In this document: piece by piece, positions 1 through 8,600 of the stretch | How the letters are laid out: every line of letters starts with the position of its first letter | Position numbering within the stretch: position 1 is the stretch's first letter | Source of the DNA: Candidatus Saccharimonadota bacterium | GTDB taxonomy: Bacteria > Patescibacteriota > Saccharimonadia > Saccharimonadales > Saccharimonadaceae | Assembly (NCBI GenBank): GCA_017545595.1 | Contig: JAFWLO010000005.1 | Span: 22,945-86,944 of the forward strand | Reading direction: 5' to 3' | DNA: 64,000 bases | The notes under the pieces: model-generated | Told to the model about the DNA's origin: nothing | The model's database searches: none | Seen by the model: the letters and a program-made list of their open reading frames with translations, nothing else | Translations under genes and position numbers: made by a program

Positions 1-28
1 GAGGGTCCGACTCCCTCTACCCGCACCA
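1..28 (+). tRNA. 3' end of a tRNA (cut by window edge)
   Basis: The window opens inside a tRNA. A T-arm is visible (stem gaggg, loop tccgact, stem ccctc), followed by a 7-nt acceptor strand tacccgc, a discriminator A and an encoded CCA. The anticodon lies outside the window, so the amino acid cannot be read. The acceptor strand would fit a tRNA beginning GCGGGTA, as some Leu tRNAs do, but this is a guess. Confidence 0.8.
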
Positions 29-57
29 TTATTTATGTCTTTAATCTTTCATATTAC

Positions 58-133
58 GCCGATGTAGCTCAGCTGGCAGAGCAGCTCATTCGTAACGAGC
101 AGGTCACAGGTTCGATCCCTGCCATCGGCTCCA
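58..133 (+). tRNA. tRNA-Thr (anticodon CGT)
   Basis: A complete 76-nt cloverleaf with encoded CCA. The acceptor stem is GCCGATG/CATCGGC. The D-arm is GCTC/GAGC. The anticodon loop reads ttCGTaa, giving anticodon CGT, which decodes ACG threonine. The T-arm is of standard form (acagg, ttcgatc, cctgc type). The last anticodon-stem pair (A31-C39) is mismatched. It follows the partial tRNA by about 30 nt, so both probably belong to one tRNA transcript. Confidence 0.93.
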
Positions 134-229
134 TAAATCTCTCGGAGTTTTATATATCTACTTTCCATAACTGACACACTTCGAAACTACCCCCTACTTT
201 CCACACAATCACTCCGCCCCCGCGGTTTT

Positions 230-1258
230 TTACTCTTCGGTCTCAACCAACTTTATATATTCTTTAACTCTCCCATTATCTCTAACTTCTTCAAGCCTTT
301 TATCAAACTCCGTAAACTTCACAAACAAAGATTCATAATTCACCCTATCTTCAGTTTTTTCAATCAGCTTTACAAAATAATACCCATCTCCATTACTCGA
401 TAGAAACTTCTCGCTAATCTGCCCAGGGTTCAATTTCATCGCCACTCCCGCTCTTCCCCCATCGACATTCTTGCTATCAACCAACCCTCCTGTCGTTTCG
501 AACTGTACTCTCTCTCCAAGCTCTTCCCTAGTCTTCGCAAAATCCCCTCCGTTTTGTCCTAACTTCACTCTCACTTCTTCCGCGACTTTCTTCGCATCTA
601 TATCTATTTCTTCCTCAACTTTTACTTTCATTAGCGCAAGATAAAGCATTCTCTCATATTCAGTCTTATTTAGCCCAAAATTCGTGCTGAGTACCTTCAA
701 AAAACTTTCTTCACTTCTTTCTGTTCCTCCGACTTTTCTATGTTCATCAAACGATTGTGCAACTTCCTCCTTAGAAACCTCAATCCCATTTTCTTCTCCA
801 AGCTTCAACGCATAAGTCAAATCTTCCGCCTGTGTCAACGCTGTCCTCTTATACCTATTTATCATCGCTTTTTCATCTTCAGAATTATTCTCCACTCCTG
901 ATTGCTGCCTAAGCGTCGTCAAACTACTCCTTGCCGTCATTAAATAGTCAAAAAACCTTACTTTCTTTCCGTCAATCTCAGCAACAGGAATTCTCGTTAC
1001 ATAAGATATTCTATACATAATATCTCTCATGTCTTGGAATTTATATAACGCCGCCCAGCCCGCAACGACCAGCCCAACGACCAACAAAACCGCAATAATA
1101 ATCGTATTGACGACTAATTTATGCTTCGCATACTGAAGGGGATACTTAAACTTCCTTCCTCTTGCGAGGATTTCCTCGCGCCGTTCCTCGACTCTCTCTC
1201 TTTCACTTTTTCTAGAACTATTATTTTCTGCTTGCTTCTTTGGAAGTTTCAGTTTCAT
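230..1258 (-). CDS. Membrane-anchored SurA/PrsA-like peptidyl-prolyl isomerase
   Basis: 342 aa. A basic cytoplasmic N-terminus (residues 1-48) is followed by one membrane helix (about 50-70) and an extracytoplasmic part. Residues 90-230 resemble the helical SurA N-terminal chaperone module (AEIDGKKVRFFDYL). Residues 235-305 read like a degenerate parvulin domain, with the family's GG...LNPGQISE...GYYFVKLIEK layout. The likely role is folding of secreted or cell-surface proteins. The ATG follows a TATAAT box (1265-1270 on the complement) by 6 nt, so the mRNA is probably leaderless. This promoter is back to back with that of tRNA-Arg. The foldase call rests on weak sequence patterns, and isomerase activity is not certain. 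Confidence 0.72.
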   Translation of the reverse strand: MKLKLPKKQAENNSSRKSERERVEERREEILARGRKFKYPLQYAKHKLVVNTIIIAVLLVVGLVVAGWAALYKFQDMRDIMYRISYVTRIPVAEIDGKKVRFFDYLMTARSSLTTLRQQSGVENNSEDEKAMINRYKRTALTQAEDLTYALKLGEENGIEVSKEEVAQSFDEHRKVGGTERSEESFLKVLSTNFGLNKTEYERMLYLALMKVKVEEEIDIDAKKVAEEVRVKLGQNGGDFAKTREELGERVQFETTGGLVDSKNVDGGRAGVAMKLNPGQISEKFLSSNGDGYYFVKLIEKTEDRVNYESLFVKFTEFDKRLEEVRDNGRVKEYIKLVETEE

Positions 1259-1264
1259 AACCTT

Positions 1265-1290
1265 ATTATATCACAATATTGTGATATAAT
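1265..1290. promoter_or_regulatory. Divergent promoter with 20-bp perfect palindrome
   Basis: The sequence atatcacaatattgtgatat (1268-1287) is a perfect inverted repeat. It overlaps two divergent -10 boxes: tataat at 1285-1290 for tRNA-Arg on the plus strand, and its mirror attata at 1265-1270 for the foldase gene on the minus strand. Both carry the TGA extension of an extended -10. The palindrome may simply come from two facing extended -10 elements, or it may be an operator. Confidence 0.65.
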
Positions 1291-1307
1291 ATATATACCG
1301 TTTCTAT

Positions 1308-1384
1308 GGCTTGGTAGCTCAATTGGATAGAGCAGCTCCGTCCTAAGGAGAAGGTTGTGGGTTCGACTCCCGCCCAGGCTACCA
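1308..1384 (+). tRNA. tRNA-Arg (anticodon CCT)
   Basis: A 77-nt cloverleaf. The acceptor stem is GGCTTGG/CCAGGCT with G-U pairs at 1-72 and 4-69. The D-arm is GCTC/GAGC. The anticodon loop gtCCTaa gives anticodon CCT, which reads the AGG arginine codon. The T-arm is GTGGG-TTCGACT-CCCGC. The 3' CCA is encoded. It is transcribed from the extended -10 box at 1285-1290. Confidence 0.92.
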
Positions 1385-1474
1385 TTTTTTGTCTAAATCT
1401 CAAGCCACCACTTTTATTCGCCTTTCTCCGCCTTTTCTATCTAAAAGATTTTATATTCCTCACACCACCATCAC

Positions 1475-1501
1475 AAAAAAGAGCCCGAAGGCTCCTTTTT
1501 T
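1475..1501 (-). terminator. Rho-independent terminator of ndk
   Basis: A GAGCC...GGCTC hairpin with a CGAA-type loop is flanked by A6 and T6 runs. It lies just past the ndk stop codon. The flanking runs would let it work in either direction. Confidence 0.85.
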
Positions 1502-1504
1502 AAC

Positions 1505-2020
1505 TTATCTCGTATATTTTTCGTTCAAATCCGAATAATCATACAGTTCATCATCATTAAACCAAAGTTTTATTTCTTTCTTCGCTTCATCAACGCTTCC
1601 CGACGCATGGACAAGGTTCGGAACGCCAATCCCCTTCGCATCCGAATAACCAAAACTCATATGAGAAAAATCTCCACGAATTGTCCCCATCTCCGCAGAT
1701 TTCGGTTCAGTCGGTCCAACAATTTTTCTCACGAGCGGAACCGCCTCAACCCCCTCAAGTACCATCGCAATAACCGGCCCAGTCATCATGTACGCCACAT
1801 TATACCTAAACGCTTGTTCCCCCCTCCTCGTAATCATCTGACCAATATCTTCATAGTGCGCACGATATTGATCTTCATCCGGCATCACCATCTTCATTCC
1901 AACAATTTTCAGCCCGACTCTTTCAAATCTTTGTAAAATCTCCCCAACAATTCCTCGCTGAACCGCGTCAGGCTTGCAAACAACTAAACTTCGTTGAATC
2001 AAATCTTTTTCTTTTCCCAT
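1505..2020 (-). CDS. ndk: Nucleoside diphosphate kinase
   Basis: 171 aa, slightly longer than the usual 140-150. It transfers the gamma-phosphate from ATP to NDPs to balance nucleotide pools. The family pattern is clear throughout: an N-terminal SLVVCKPDAVQRG, the conserved RGDFSH segment near 115-120, and the active-site loop NLVHASGS with His138 as the phospho-acceptor. Extra residues between about 55 and 75 and at the C-terminus account for the length. There is a Shine-Dalgarno-like aaggag about 8 nt before the ATG and a -10 box (tggtataat on the complement) further upstream. This is one of the few genes here with a normal leader. It is monocistronic, with its own terminator. Confidence 0.95.
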   Translation of the reverse strand: MGKEKDLIQRSLVVCKPDAVQRGIVGEILQRFERVGLKIVGMKMVMPDEDQYRAHYEDIGQMITRRGEQAFRYNVAYMMTGPVIAMVLEGVEAVPLVRKIVGPTEPKSAEMGTIRGDFSHMSFGYSDAKGIGVPNLVHASGSVDEAKKEIKLWFNDDELYDYSDLNEKYTR

Positions 2021-2142
2021 TATTATCTCCTTTTCTCAAATTATACCATATCTAAATTTTTCCGCCACCCAGTCCCACCTGAACCTACTTTTTCCTTTCT
2101 CATGATAATATCTTCAAAATAGACATAACCTCATTAAAGTTG

Positions 2143-2148
2143 TATAAT
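2143..2148 (+). promoter_or_regulatory. -10 box for a leaderless xer mRNA
   Basis: TATAAT ends 7 nt before the ATG at 2156, so transcription would start at or next to the start codon. No Shine-Dalgarno sequence lies between them. Confidence 0.7.
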
Positions 2149-2155
2149 AATACTT

Positions 2156-3094
2156 ATGGATATTAACGAACTGATCGATGATTTTCTCGAACATCTCGAA
2201 GTTGAACGTGGTCGTTCGAAACGCACTATCGAAAACTATCGTCTCTATCTTTATCGTTTTTACGAAATCTGCACTGAAATTCTCGGAAAAGAAAATATCC
2301 TCCCCTCAGAAATCACTCCCGAACTTCTCCGAAAATATCGCCTCAAACTTAATCGTTACGAAAACGCCATCCGCCATGAAGGTCTAAAGGCCATCACTCA
2401 AGCATACCACCTCATTGCCCTTCGCGGCTTCCTCAAATACCTCGCCCGTCGCGGGATAAAATCCCTCGACCCTTCACTCGTCGATCTTCCCCGCGCCGTC
2501 AAAAAACAAGTTACCTTTCTCCACTTTGACGAAGTCGAAGATCTTCTTTCTGCCATCCCGACCGACACCGAATCTGGCCTCCGCGATCGCGCAATCGTCG
2601 AACTCCTCTTCTCCGGAGGCCTTCGTGTTTCTGAACTTATCAACCTAAACCGCGATTCTATCAACCTCGATCGTCGCGAATTTCTCGTCCGCGGAAAGGG
2701 CCAAAAAGACCGTCCAATCTTTATCTCTGAAGCTGCCGCCGACCGCGTCCGTGAATATCTTGCCGTCAGGAGCGACTCTCTCCCCGCTCTTTTTCTCAAC
2801 AACTCCAGAAATCTTAACGCCGTTGATAACTCCGGAAATTTCCGACGCCTCACTCCTCGCTCTGTCCAGCGCATCATAGAAAAATACGCCCTCGCCGCCG
2901 GCATTACAAAACACGTTACTCCCCACACTCTTCGCCATTCTTTTGCAACTGACCTCCTTATGAACGGCGCCGATCTCCGCTCCGTTCAAGCTCTTCTCGG
3001 TCACGCCAACATTTCTACAACCCAAATCTACACTCACATTACCGACCCTCATCTCCGAGAAATACACGAAAAATTCCACTCAGAAACAGCCTAG
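2156..3094 (+). CDS. xerC: Xer-family tyrosine recombinase
   Basis: 312 aa, the normal length for XerC/XerD. An N-terminal SAM-like core-binding domain (about 1-105) is followed by the catalytic domain. The catalytic residues are visible: Arg157 (GLRVSEL), Lys181 (RGKGQKDR), His257 and Arg260 (HTLRH), His283 (LGHANIS) and nucleophile Tyr292 (IYTH). The likely role is resolving chromosome dimers at dif together with FtsK, encoded at 14.3-16.7 kb, although an integrase role cannot be excluded. It is read against the local leading-strand bias, and its codons are strongly C-rich and G-poor like the rest of the left half, so it is a long-term resident. No mobile-element borders are visible. Confidence 0.88.
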   Translation: MDINELIDDFLEHLEVERGRSKRTIENYRLYLYRFYEICTEILGKENILPSEITPELLRKYRLKLNRYENAIRHEGLKAITQAYHLIALRGFLKYLARRGIKSLDPSLVDLPRAVKKQVTFLHFDEVEDLLSAIPTDTESGLRDRAIVELLFSGGLRVSELINLNRDSINLDRREFLVRGKGQKDRPIFISEAAADRVREYLAVRSDSLPALFLNNSRNLNAVDNSGNFRRLTPRSVQRIIEKYALAAGITKHVTPHTLRHSFATDLLMNGADLRSVQALLGHANISTTQIYTHITDPHLREIHEKFHSETA

Positions 3095-3111
3095 CTCTAC
3101 TTTCTATCACA

Positions 3112-3131
3112 ATATATATATATATATATAT
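3112..3131. repeat. AT dinucleotide tract
   Basis: About ten tandem AT units lie between the ends of the converging xer and pilD genes. It is non-coding. It could vary in length by slippage but lies in no obvious promoter. Confidence 0.8.
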
Positions 3132-3961
3132 TATCTCAAGCTTAAAATAACCTCAGAAAAACTCAATACAACTACAAATGCTCCAACTAAAAATGGCCCA
3201 AATGCTATCTTTTTCTTTTTCATCGGAATCATCACTAACGCCCCTACAAAATTCGCTAAAAAGAGCGTCCAAACCGCAAGCCACCAATCTCCGAGCGCAA
3301 ACGCAATTCCGAGTCCAAGCATCCAATCTCCTCCCCCAACCAGCTTTTCCTTTGAGAAAAAATACAGCAAATAATATACTCCCGCTAAAATCCCCACCGC
3401 ACCCAAAAGATTTATGACAATATTTCCCACTTCCTTAGTAAAACCCGAACTTACCACAATTTCAAACAATCTTATCCCCCATATTGCTCCGCCTAAAACA
3501 ATCAAAGAAATAAGTAGTCCAGTCGGAAGCTCTCTCCACCTCGCATCATAAATCGCTAAAATGAGCGCAATTGTAAAAAACGCCACCAAAAACACAAACA
3601 TTACTATTCCTATAACCGAATAGCTCCCACTTCTTCCCAAAATCCATCCTTCAGAAACAACTTTCCACCCCAAAAGCCCAAACATTACAGCCCCTACTAG
3701 CTCGCTCAAAATCTCCGCCACCCCAATCTTAGCTCCACACTTTCTACACTTTCCTCTCTGCATCACCCAACTCACAATGGGAATATTCTCAAACCACTTC
3801 AACTGCTTTCCACAACTCAGACACACACTTCTCTTCCCCAGTTCTCTCTTTTCTTTTTCCCTGTATCGTATTCTCCAAGCTTGACAACAGGAAAACGAGC
3901 CAAGTACGGCCCCCAAGAGCATACTCACTACGACAAACATAATTTTACTCATCTCTACCAT
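3131..3961 (-). CDS. pilD: Prepilin peptidase / N-methyltransferase (type IV pilus)
   Basis: 276 aa, an integral membrane aspartyl protease with about eight hydrophobic segments. It cleaves the leader of type IV prepilins and methylates the new N-terminus. The zinc-type tetracysteine loop is intact (CxxC at 47-50 and CxxC at 72-75). The two catalytic aspartates are Asp139 (YDARWRELP) and Asp212 in the GGGD motif. GGAG is spaced about 8 nt before the first ATG, supporting the longer start, although an ATG three codons later is possible. It is the last gene of the pil operon. Its likely substrate in this window is the prepilin-like protein at 17.2-19.1 kb. Confidence 0.93.
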   Translation of the reverse strand: MVEMSKIMFVVVSMLLGAVLGSFSCCQAWRIRYREKEKRELGKRSVCLSCGKQLKWFENIPIVSWVMQRGKCRKCGAKIGVAEILSELVGAVMFGLLGWKVVSEGWILGRSGSYSVIGIVMFVFLVAFFTIALILAIYDARWRELPTGLLISLIVLGGAIWGIRLFEIVVSSGFTKEVGNIVINLLGAVGILAGVYYLLYFFSKEKLVGGGDWMLGLGIAFALGDWWLAVWTLFLANFVGALVMIPMKKKKIAFGPFLVGAFVVVLSFSEVILSLR

Positions 3962-4017
3962 CTTATCTTCTCCATCCCAAAACTTTGCTACTTCGCTTCT
4001 ATTCTATCATGTTTAGG

Positions 4018-5220
4018 CTAGATCGAGCTAACAAGCGAATATATCGGAAGAAGAGTCCCCGCAATCACTACCCCAATAAGTCCCGCCATAACCACCATCA
4101 AAACTGGCTCAATCATCGTGGAAATATTCGCAATTTTCTCATCAAGCTCGTTCTCATAGACTTCTGCTGCCTTCCCTAACATCTCATCAATTTTACCCGA
4201 CTGTTCCCCAATAGAAATCATCTGCGGAACGAGGGGCAAAATATAATCAAGATCGGAAATACTTTCAGAAAGTGGCTTCCCGGCCTTCACTTTCTCCGAC
4301 GCCGCCATAAACTGTTCTTCCATATAAAAATTACTCGTCGCCCTAGCAGATATTTTTAACGCATCGAGCATAGATACACCCGTCCCCAGCAACATCTCCA
4401 TCGTTCTCGCAAACCTCGTCATATAAAGCCTTTGGAACAACGTATTAAACATCGGCACATTTAACTTAATAAGCGCAAAAGTCCTCTTCCCTGCGTCTGT
4501 TTTTCTATACGCATTTATTCCATAAACAATCGCCCCAATCACCAATACAAGAATCCACCACTGATTTACAAAAAAGTCAGAAACATTCACTAAGAAGTTC
4601 GTAATCCCCGGCAAAGGCTTGTTCATGTCTTCATAAAGCTTTCTAACTTCTGGAACAACCTCAATAAGCATAAATCCTAGAACAACAAGAATAACCACAA
4701 AAATAATCGCCGGATAAACCATCGCGCCTCTAATCTTAGAAATCATCGACGCATCTTTTTCATCCTGCGCTGCAAGCCTCGCAAGTGCCACATCAAGCGT
4801 ACCGGAAACTTCGCCAGCCGCAACCAGAGAAAGATAAACATCACCAAACACATCCGGATGCATCGCAAGTGAATCAGAAAGCGACTTGCCCGCTTCGACA
4901 TTTGCTCTAACATCATCAACAACCGCCTGCATAGGCTTAGAGTTAGATTGTTCCGCTGCTGTTTTAAGTGACCTTGCCATCGGAAGTCCCGCCCCAATCA
5001 AAGTCGCAAACTGCCTCGTAAACAAAATTCTATCTTTCGACGTTACTTTACTCGAAAGTTTCGACAAAATTCCTTCCCCACCCTCCTCAATAATACTATC
5101 AGGAATATATCCTTGTTCAACAAGAAGTTTCCCTGCAGCTCGCTCATTCTCCGCTTGGATACTTCCAGAAATGACTTTCTTTGAGCCTTTTTCTATTGCC
5201 TTATATTTAAACCTCTTCAT
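4018..5220 (-). CDS. pilC: Type IV pilus inner-membrane platform protein PilC
   Basis: 400 aa, the family's usual length. It contains two tandem T2SSF domains (about 65-190 and 265-390), each beginning with the FxRxxxxLLGxGxxMxxxL-type pattern (FTRQFATLIGAGLPM and FARTMEMLLGTGVSM). Three membrane helices lie near 166-190, 215-235 and 372-395. It links the cytoplasmic ATPases PilB and PilT to the growing pilus. Its ATG lies 1 nt beyond the pilT stop, which implies translational coupling. Confidence 0.95.
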   Translation of the reverse strand: MKRFKYKAIEKGSKKVISGSIQAENERAAGKLLVEQGYIPDSIIEEGGEGILSKLSSKVTSKDRILFTRQFATLIGAGLPMARSLKTAAEQSNSKPMQAVVDDVRANVEAGKSLSDSLAMHPDVFGDVYLSLVAAGEVSGTLDVALARLAAQDEKDASMISKIRGAMVYPAIIFVVILVVLGFMLIEVVPEVRKLYEDMNKPLPGITNFLVNVSDFFVNQWWILVLVIGAIVYGINAYRKTDAGKRTFALIKLNVPMFNTLFQRLYMTRFARTMEMLLGTGVSMLDALKISARATSNFYMEEQFMAASEKVKAGKPLSESISDLDYILPLVPQMISIGEQSGKIDEMLGKAAEVYENELDEKIANISTMIEPVLMVVMAGLIGVVIAGTLLPIYSLVSSI

Positions 5221-5221
5221 C

Positions 5222-6292
5222 CTACCCTCTCGCTAGCCTATCAAAATCATCCGGATTCACAGCATAATCTCTCGCATCATTATAAGTAATAACCCCGCCT
5301 CTAACCATCTTCGCAAGTGTCGCATCCATTGTCTGCATCCCTGCGCTCGCCCCCGTCTGAATCATAGAATCAATCTGATGCGTCTTCCCATCACGAATAA
5401 GTGACCTAATCGCCGAATTCGCTATCATTATTTCTGCCGCCGCAACTCTCCCCCCTCCAATCGCCGGAACAAGTCTCTGTGCACAAATTGCCATAAGAAT
5501 ATTAGAAAGCTGCGAACGAACTTGCGGTTGTTGATGTGAAGGAAAAACGTCAATCATTCTGTCAATTGATTGCGCCGCCGAATTTGTATGCAACGTCGCA
5601 AGAACAAGATGTCCCGTCTCGGCAATCGTAATCGCAGAAGAAATCGTCTCAAGATCTCTCATCTCGCCAAGAAGGACGACATCCGGATCTTCCCTAAGTG
5701 CCGAACGGAGCGCCGCGGAAAAAGAAAACGTATCGTAATGAACTTCTCTCTGAACAACAACCGACTTTTCCGACTTGTGTGTAAACTCAATCGGATCCTC
5801 AATCGTAAGAATATGAAGCGCTTTTTCTCGATTAATCTTATCAATAATCGCCGCAAGCGTCGTCGATTTTCCCGAACCAGTCGGCCCCGTAATAAGAACC
5901 AATCCTCTCGGATAATCAGCAAAAGATTCAACAACGGAAGGAAGCCCTAGCTCTGGCACAGTTAAAATTTTCGTCGGAATCAACCTAAACGCGCAAGCTA
6001 AATTTCCTCTTTCGTGAAACGCATTCGCCCTAAACCTTCCAAGCTCTCCAAACGCAAATGAATAATCAAATTCCTTATCTCTAAGAAGAATTTTTTGTTG
6101 CCCTTCATCAAGCGTAGAAAAAATCATCTCCTCAACATCTTTTTCCGACAAAACCGGAGCACCAGCAACTTTTATCAATTCCCCATCAAGCCTTAAAATC
6201 GGAGGCAACCCAACTTGAATATGTAAATCCGAAGCATTCCTCTTTATACATTCCTCAAGCAAAGTTTCTATTCTAATCCCACGATTTTCCAT
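5222..6292 (-). CDS. pilT: Type IV pilus retraction ATPase PilT
   Basis: 356 aa. It is a hexameric cytoplasmic motor that depolymerises pili and powers twitching and DNA uptake. Visible motifs are a PAS-like N-terminal region, Walker A GPTGSGKST (136-144), the Asp box (TIEDPIEF), Walker B (DPDVVLLGEMRD) and the His box (TGHLVLATLHTNSA). The C-terminal AIRSLIRDGKTHQIDSMIQTG segment is typical of PilT rather than PilB. A TAAAAT box 6 nt before the ATG suggests an internal leaderless promoter in addition to the operon promoter. Confidence 0.95.
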   Translation of the reverse strand: MENRGIRIETLLEECIKRNASDLHIQVGLPPILRLDGELIKVAGAPVLSEKDVEEMIFSTLDEGQQKILLRDKEFDYSFAFGELGRFRANAFHERGNLACAFRLIPTKILTVPELGLPSVVESFADYPRGLVLITGPTGSGKSTTLAAIIDKINREKALHILTIEDPIEFTHKSEKSVVVQREVHYDTFSFSAALRSALREDPDVVLLGEMRDLETISSAITIAETGHLVLATLHTNSAAQSIDRMIDVFPSHQQPQVRSQLSNILMAICAQRLVPAIGGGRVAAAEIMIANSAIRSLIRDGKTHQIDSMIQTGASAGMQTMDATLAKMVRGGVITYNDARDYAVNPDDFDRLARG

Positions 6293-6333
6293 AATCCAAT
6301 TTTACCACAAGCCTTATAAATTCGTAAAGTTTT

Positions 6334-8106
6334 TTATGCCAAATCAGACGCCACTCTATTAACCTCTTTTATCGTCGTAATCCCAGAAAGCGCCTTTAAC
6401 ATCCCGTCCTGCCTCATCGTCACCGTTCCCTTCGCCTTCGCAACTTTCATAATATCCCCCGCAGTCGCACACGCAACAATCAACTTCTGAATATCCTCAT
6501 CCACTTCGATCGCTTCATAAAGCCCCGCCCTTCCCGAATATCCTCCAGGATTCTCTCGCGTCTCAATCCCCTTCGCAAGCATATAACCCTTCGGATTCAC
6601 GACTGGAAGCCCCGGATACCCCAAATCTTCCGACAAACTCGGCACTTCATTGGAATTCTTCGGCAACAAATCTCCAAGCACATCATTTATTTCTCTCGTC
6701 TCCATCTCTGTCGAAGGCAAAACTTCCCTTTTCTCTGAGACCCGTCGAACAAGCCTCTGTCCAATAACTGTGTTCAGCGTCGACGCAATCAAAAACGGCT
6801 CAATACCCATATCAAGAAGCCTCGGCAAAATCCCTGCCGCTGAATTCGTGTGGAGTGTAGAAAACACCAAATGCCCCGTAAGCGCTGCCTGAACCGCCAA
6901 ATTTGCCGTTTCCGAGTCACGAATCTCCCCAACCATCACCACATCCGGGTCCTGACGCAAAATCGATCTGAGCCCCGACGCAAACGTAAGCCCAGCATCC
7001 ACATTCACCTGAATCTGATTCACGCCGTCCATTTTATATTCGACCGGATCTTCAAGTGTAACGATATTTATAGCTTCGCTTTTAATCTTTTTAATCAACG
7101 CATAAAGAGTCGTAGATTTACCCGAACCAGTCGGCCCAGAAGTTAAAATCATCCCGTTTGGTTCTTCAATCCCTTTAAGAACCGCTTTGAGTGCCCTTCC
7201 TGTCATCCCCATCGACTCAACATCCATCGAAGTTCCCGTCTTATCGAGCAAACGAATAACAACCTGCTCCCCCCAAACAACTGGCGAAATTGCAATACGA
7301 AGATCAATTTCTTTATCATCAACCACAACCGTGAATTGTCCATCCTGCGGGACACGATGCTCATCTATTTTAAGATTAGACAAAATCTTAATCCTAGAAA
7401 CAAGCGCTGGCTCAATCGCCTTCGGCAATTCCATCACCTGCCTTAAAACTCCATCAATCCTACATCTAATCACGAGTGAATTCTCTAAAGGCTCAATATG
7501 AATATCCGAAGCCTTCGATTTTGCCGCATAGTCAAGAATCGTCGTAAGCGCCTTAGAAATTGGAGAATCCTGCGTAATTGTTTTTACATTTGCGCTTCTC
7601 TGTTGTTTCTGCGCTTGCTCTTGCTCCGAAGTTTTCGCTGCCTTCGCAACACTAGAAAAATCACTTCGATATTGGTCAAGAATCGCGCGAATCCCTTCCT
7701 CGCTAGCCATAACCGTTCTAATCGGTTTTTTGACAAGTGTCGCAAGATAATCCGTCGCCTGAATATTTGTCACGTCAAGCATCGCAACGGTTAATCTTCC
7801 ATCTGTCGTTACACAAACCGGAACAGCCATGCTTCTTTCCGCCACATCTTGCGGAATATTAAGCAACATTTCCTGCTCCATTTTCACATTTTTAAGATTC
7901 ACAAACGGGACATTCATCACCGCTGCCGTTGCATGAGATATCGTTTCGCTCGTTGTCAACTTCCCCGCTATCATTGCGGACAGAATAGGCTGTTTAGTCG
8001 TCTGAACCGTCTTTTTTAAGTTCTCAACCGCCACTCCATCAACAAGACCCTCATCAACGAGGGTTGTAACAACTCTTGCCTGCATTTCTCTTGTTAATAA
8101 AGCCAT
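6334..8106 (-). CDS. pilB: Type IV pilus assembly ATPase PilB (GspE family)
   Basis: 590 aa. It has an MshEN-type N-terminal domain (about 1-150), then the ATPase with the SDIHIEP segment (about 200), Walker A GPTGSGKST (324-332), DPDVVMVGEIRD and GHLVFSTLHTNSA. It drives pilus extension. In most PilB/GspE proteins a CxxC...CxxC zinc loop follows the LVRR sequence. Here that stretch (about 460-530) has no paired cysteines and is replaced by an acidic linker, so the zinc knuckle has been lost. It lies between the EF-hand protein gene and pilT in the pilus operon. Confidence 0.95.
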   Translation of the reverse strand: MALLTREMQARVVTTLVDEGLVDGVAVENLKKTVQTTKQPILSAMIAGKLTTSETISHATAAVMNVPFVNLKNVKMEQEMLLNIPQDVAERSMAVPVCVTTDGRLTVAMLDVTNIQATDYLATLVKKPIRTVMASEEGIRAILDQYRSDFSSVAKAAKTSEQEQAQKQQRSANVKTITQDSPISKALTTILDYAAKSKASDIHIEPLENSLVIRCRIDGVLRQVMELPKAIEPALVSRIKILSNLKIDEHRVPQDGQFTVVVDDKEIDLRIAISPVVWGEQVVIRLLDKTGTSMDVESMGMTGRALKAVLKGIEEPNGMILTSGPTGSGKSTTLYALIKKIKSEAINIVTLEDPVEYKMDGVNQIQVNVDAGLTFASGLRSILRQDPDVVMVGEIRDSETANLAVQAALTGHLVFSTLHTNSAAGILPRLLDMGIEPFLIASTLNTVIGQRLVRRVSEKREVLPSTEMETREINDVLGDLLPKNSNEVPSLSEDLGYPGLPVVNPKGYMLAKGIETRENPGGYSGRAGLYEAIEVDEDIQKLIVACATAGDIMKVAKAKGTVTMRQDGMLKALSGITTIKEVNRVASDLA

Positions 8107-8186
8107 AATTTTCTACTGTACTTTATGTTTTAGATAATTTCTATTATTCTCTTCTTTCTAAATTATTTATCTGCTACTTATTTTAG

Positions 8187-8600
8187 TTATCTCTGCGCAT
8201 TCGTTGTACTCGTCCCTGTACCACTCGTCACCGCCCCTCCACTTGTCGATGAGCTACTACTATTCAAGTTCTCAATCACTTCATCTTCGCTGGTATCATC
8301 TTCGCCTTCAGCCGACTCCGGCGTCGCTTGTCCACAATTTATTAACTCCGCCTGATCAATAAACCCATCTTGATTCTCGTCAACGCACGACCCAACATAA
8401 ACCTCAACTGTCGGATTAATCGCTCCAGAGTTAAACACCTCACTGTCCGGCTCAACCAAATCCGCCCCAATTGTTTCGATATATTCAAAACTCACAGTCT
8501 TATCCAGCGGATCACCAAGTATTTGATTCCCAAGAAAATACGCCAAGATAGTCCCAGCAATCGCAAGTGTTATTACACTAACATAATCTGATAATTTCAC
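8187..8600 (-). CDS. Pilus-operon membrane protein with one EF-hand calcium loop
   Basis: 137 aa and not assignable to a named pil family. A single N-terminal membrane helix (about 7-28) anchors an extracytoplasmic domain. Residues 74-85 (DENQDGFIDQAE) match a canonical EF-hand loop, with D, N, D, backbone F, D and E at positions 1, 3, 5, 7, 9 and 12. Cys72 and Cys89 bracket the loop and could form a disulfide. The C-terminus is a Ser/Thr/acidic-rich tail. It sits between the PilO-like gene and pilB and overlaps the former by 1 nt, in the slot where pilP occurs in other bacteria. A calcium-dependent role in pilus alignment or adhesion is inferred. Confidence 0.65.
   Translation of the reverse strand: MKLSDYVSVITLAIAGTILAYFLGNQILGDPLDKTVSFEYIETIGADLVEPDSEVFNSGAINPTVEVYVGSCVDENQDGFIDQAELINCGQATPESAEGEDDTSEDEVIENLNSSSSSTSGGAVTSGTGTSTTNAQR

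Noticed and set aside
2156..3094. Phage or integron integrase
   Set aside because: Length, core motifs and base composition fit a resident Xer recombinase, and no att-like repeats or phage genes flank it.
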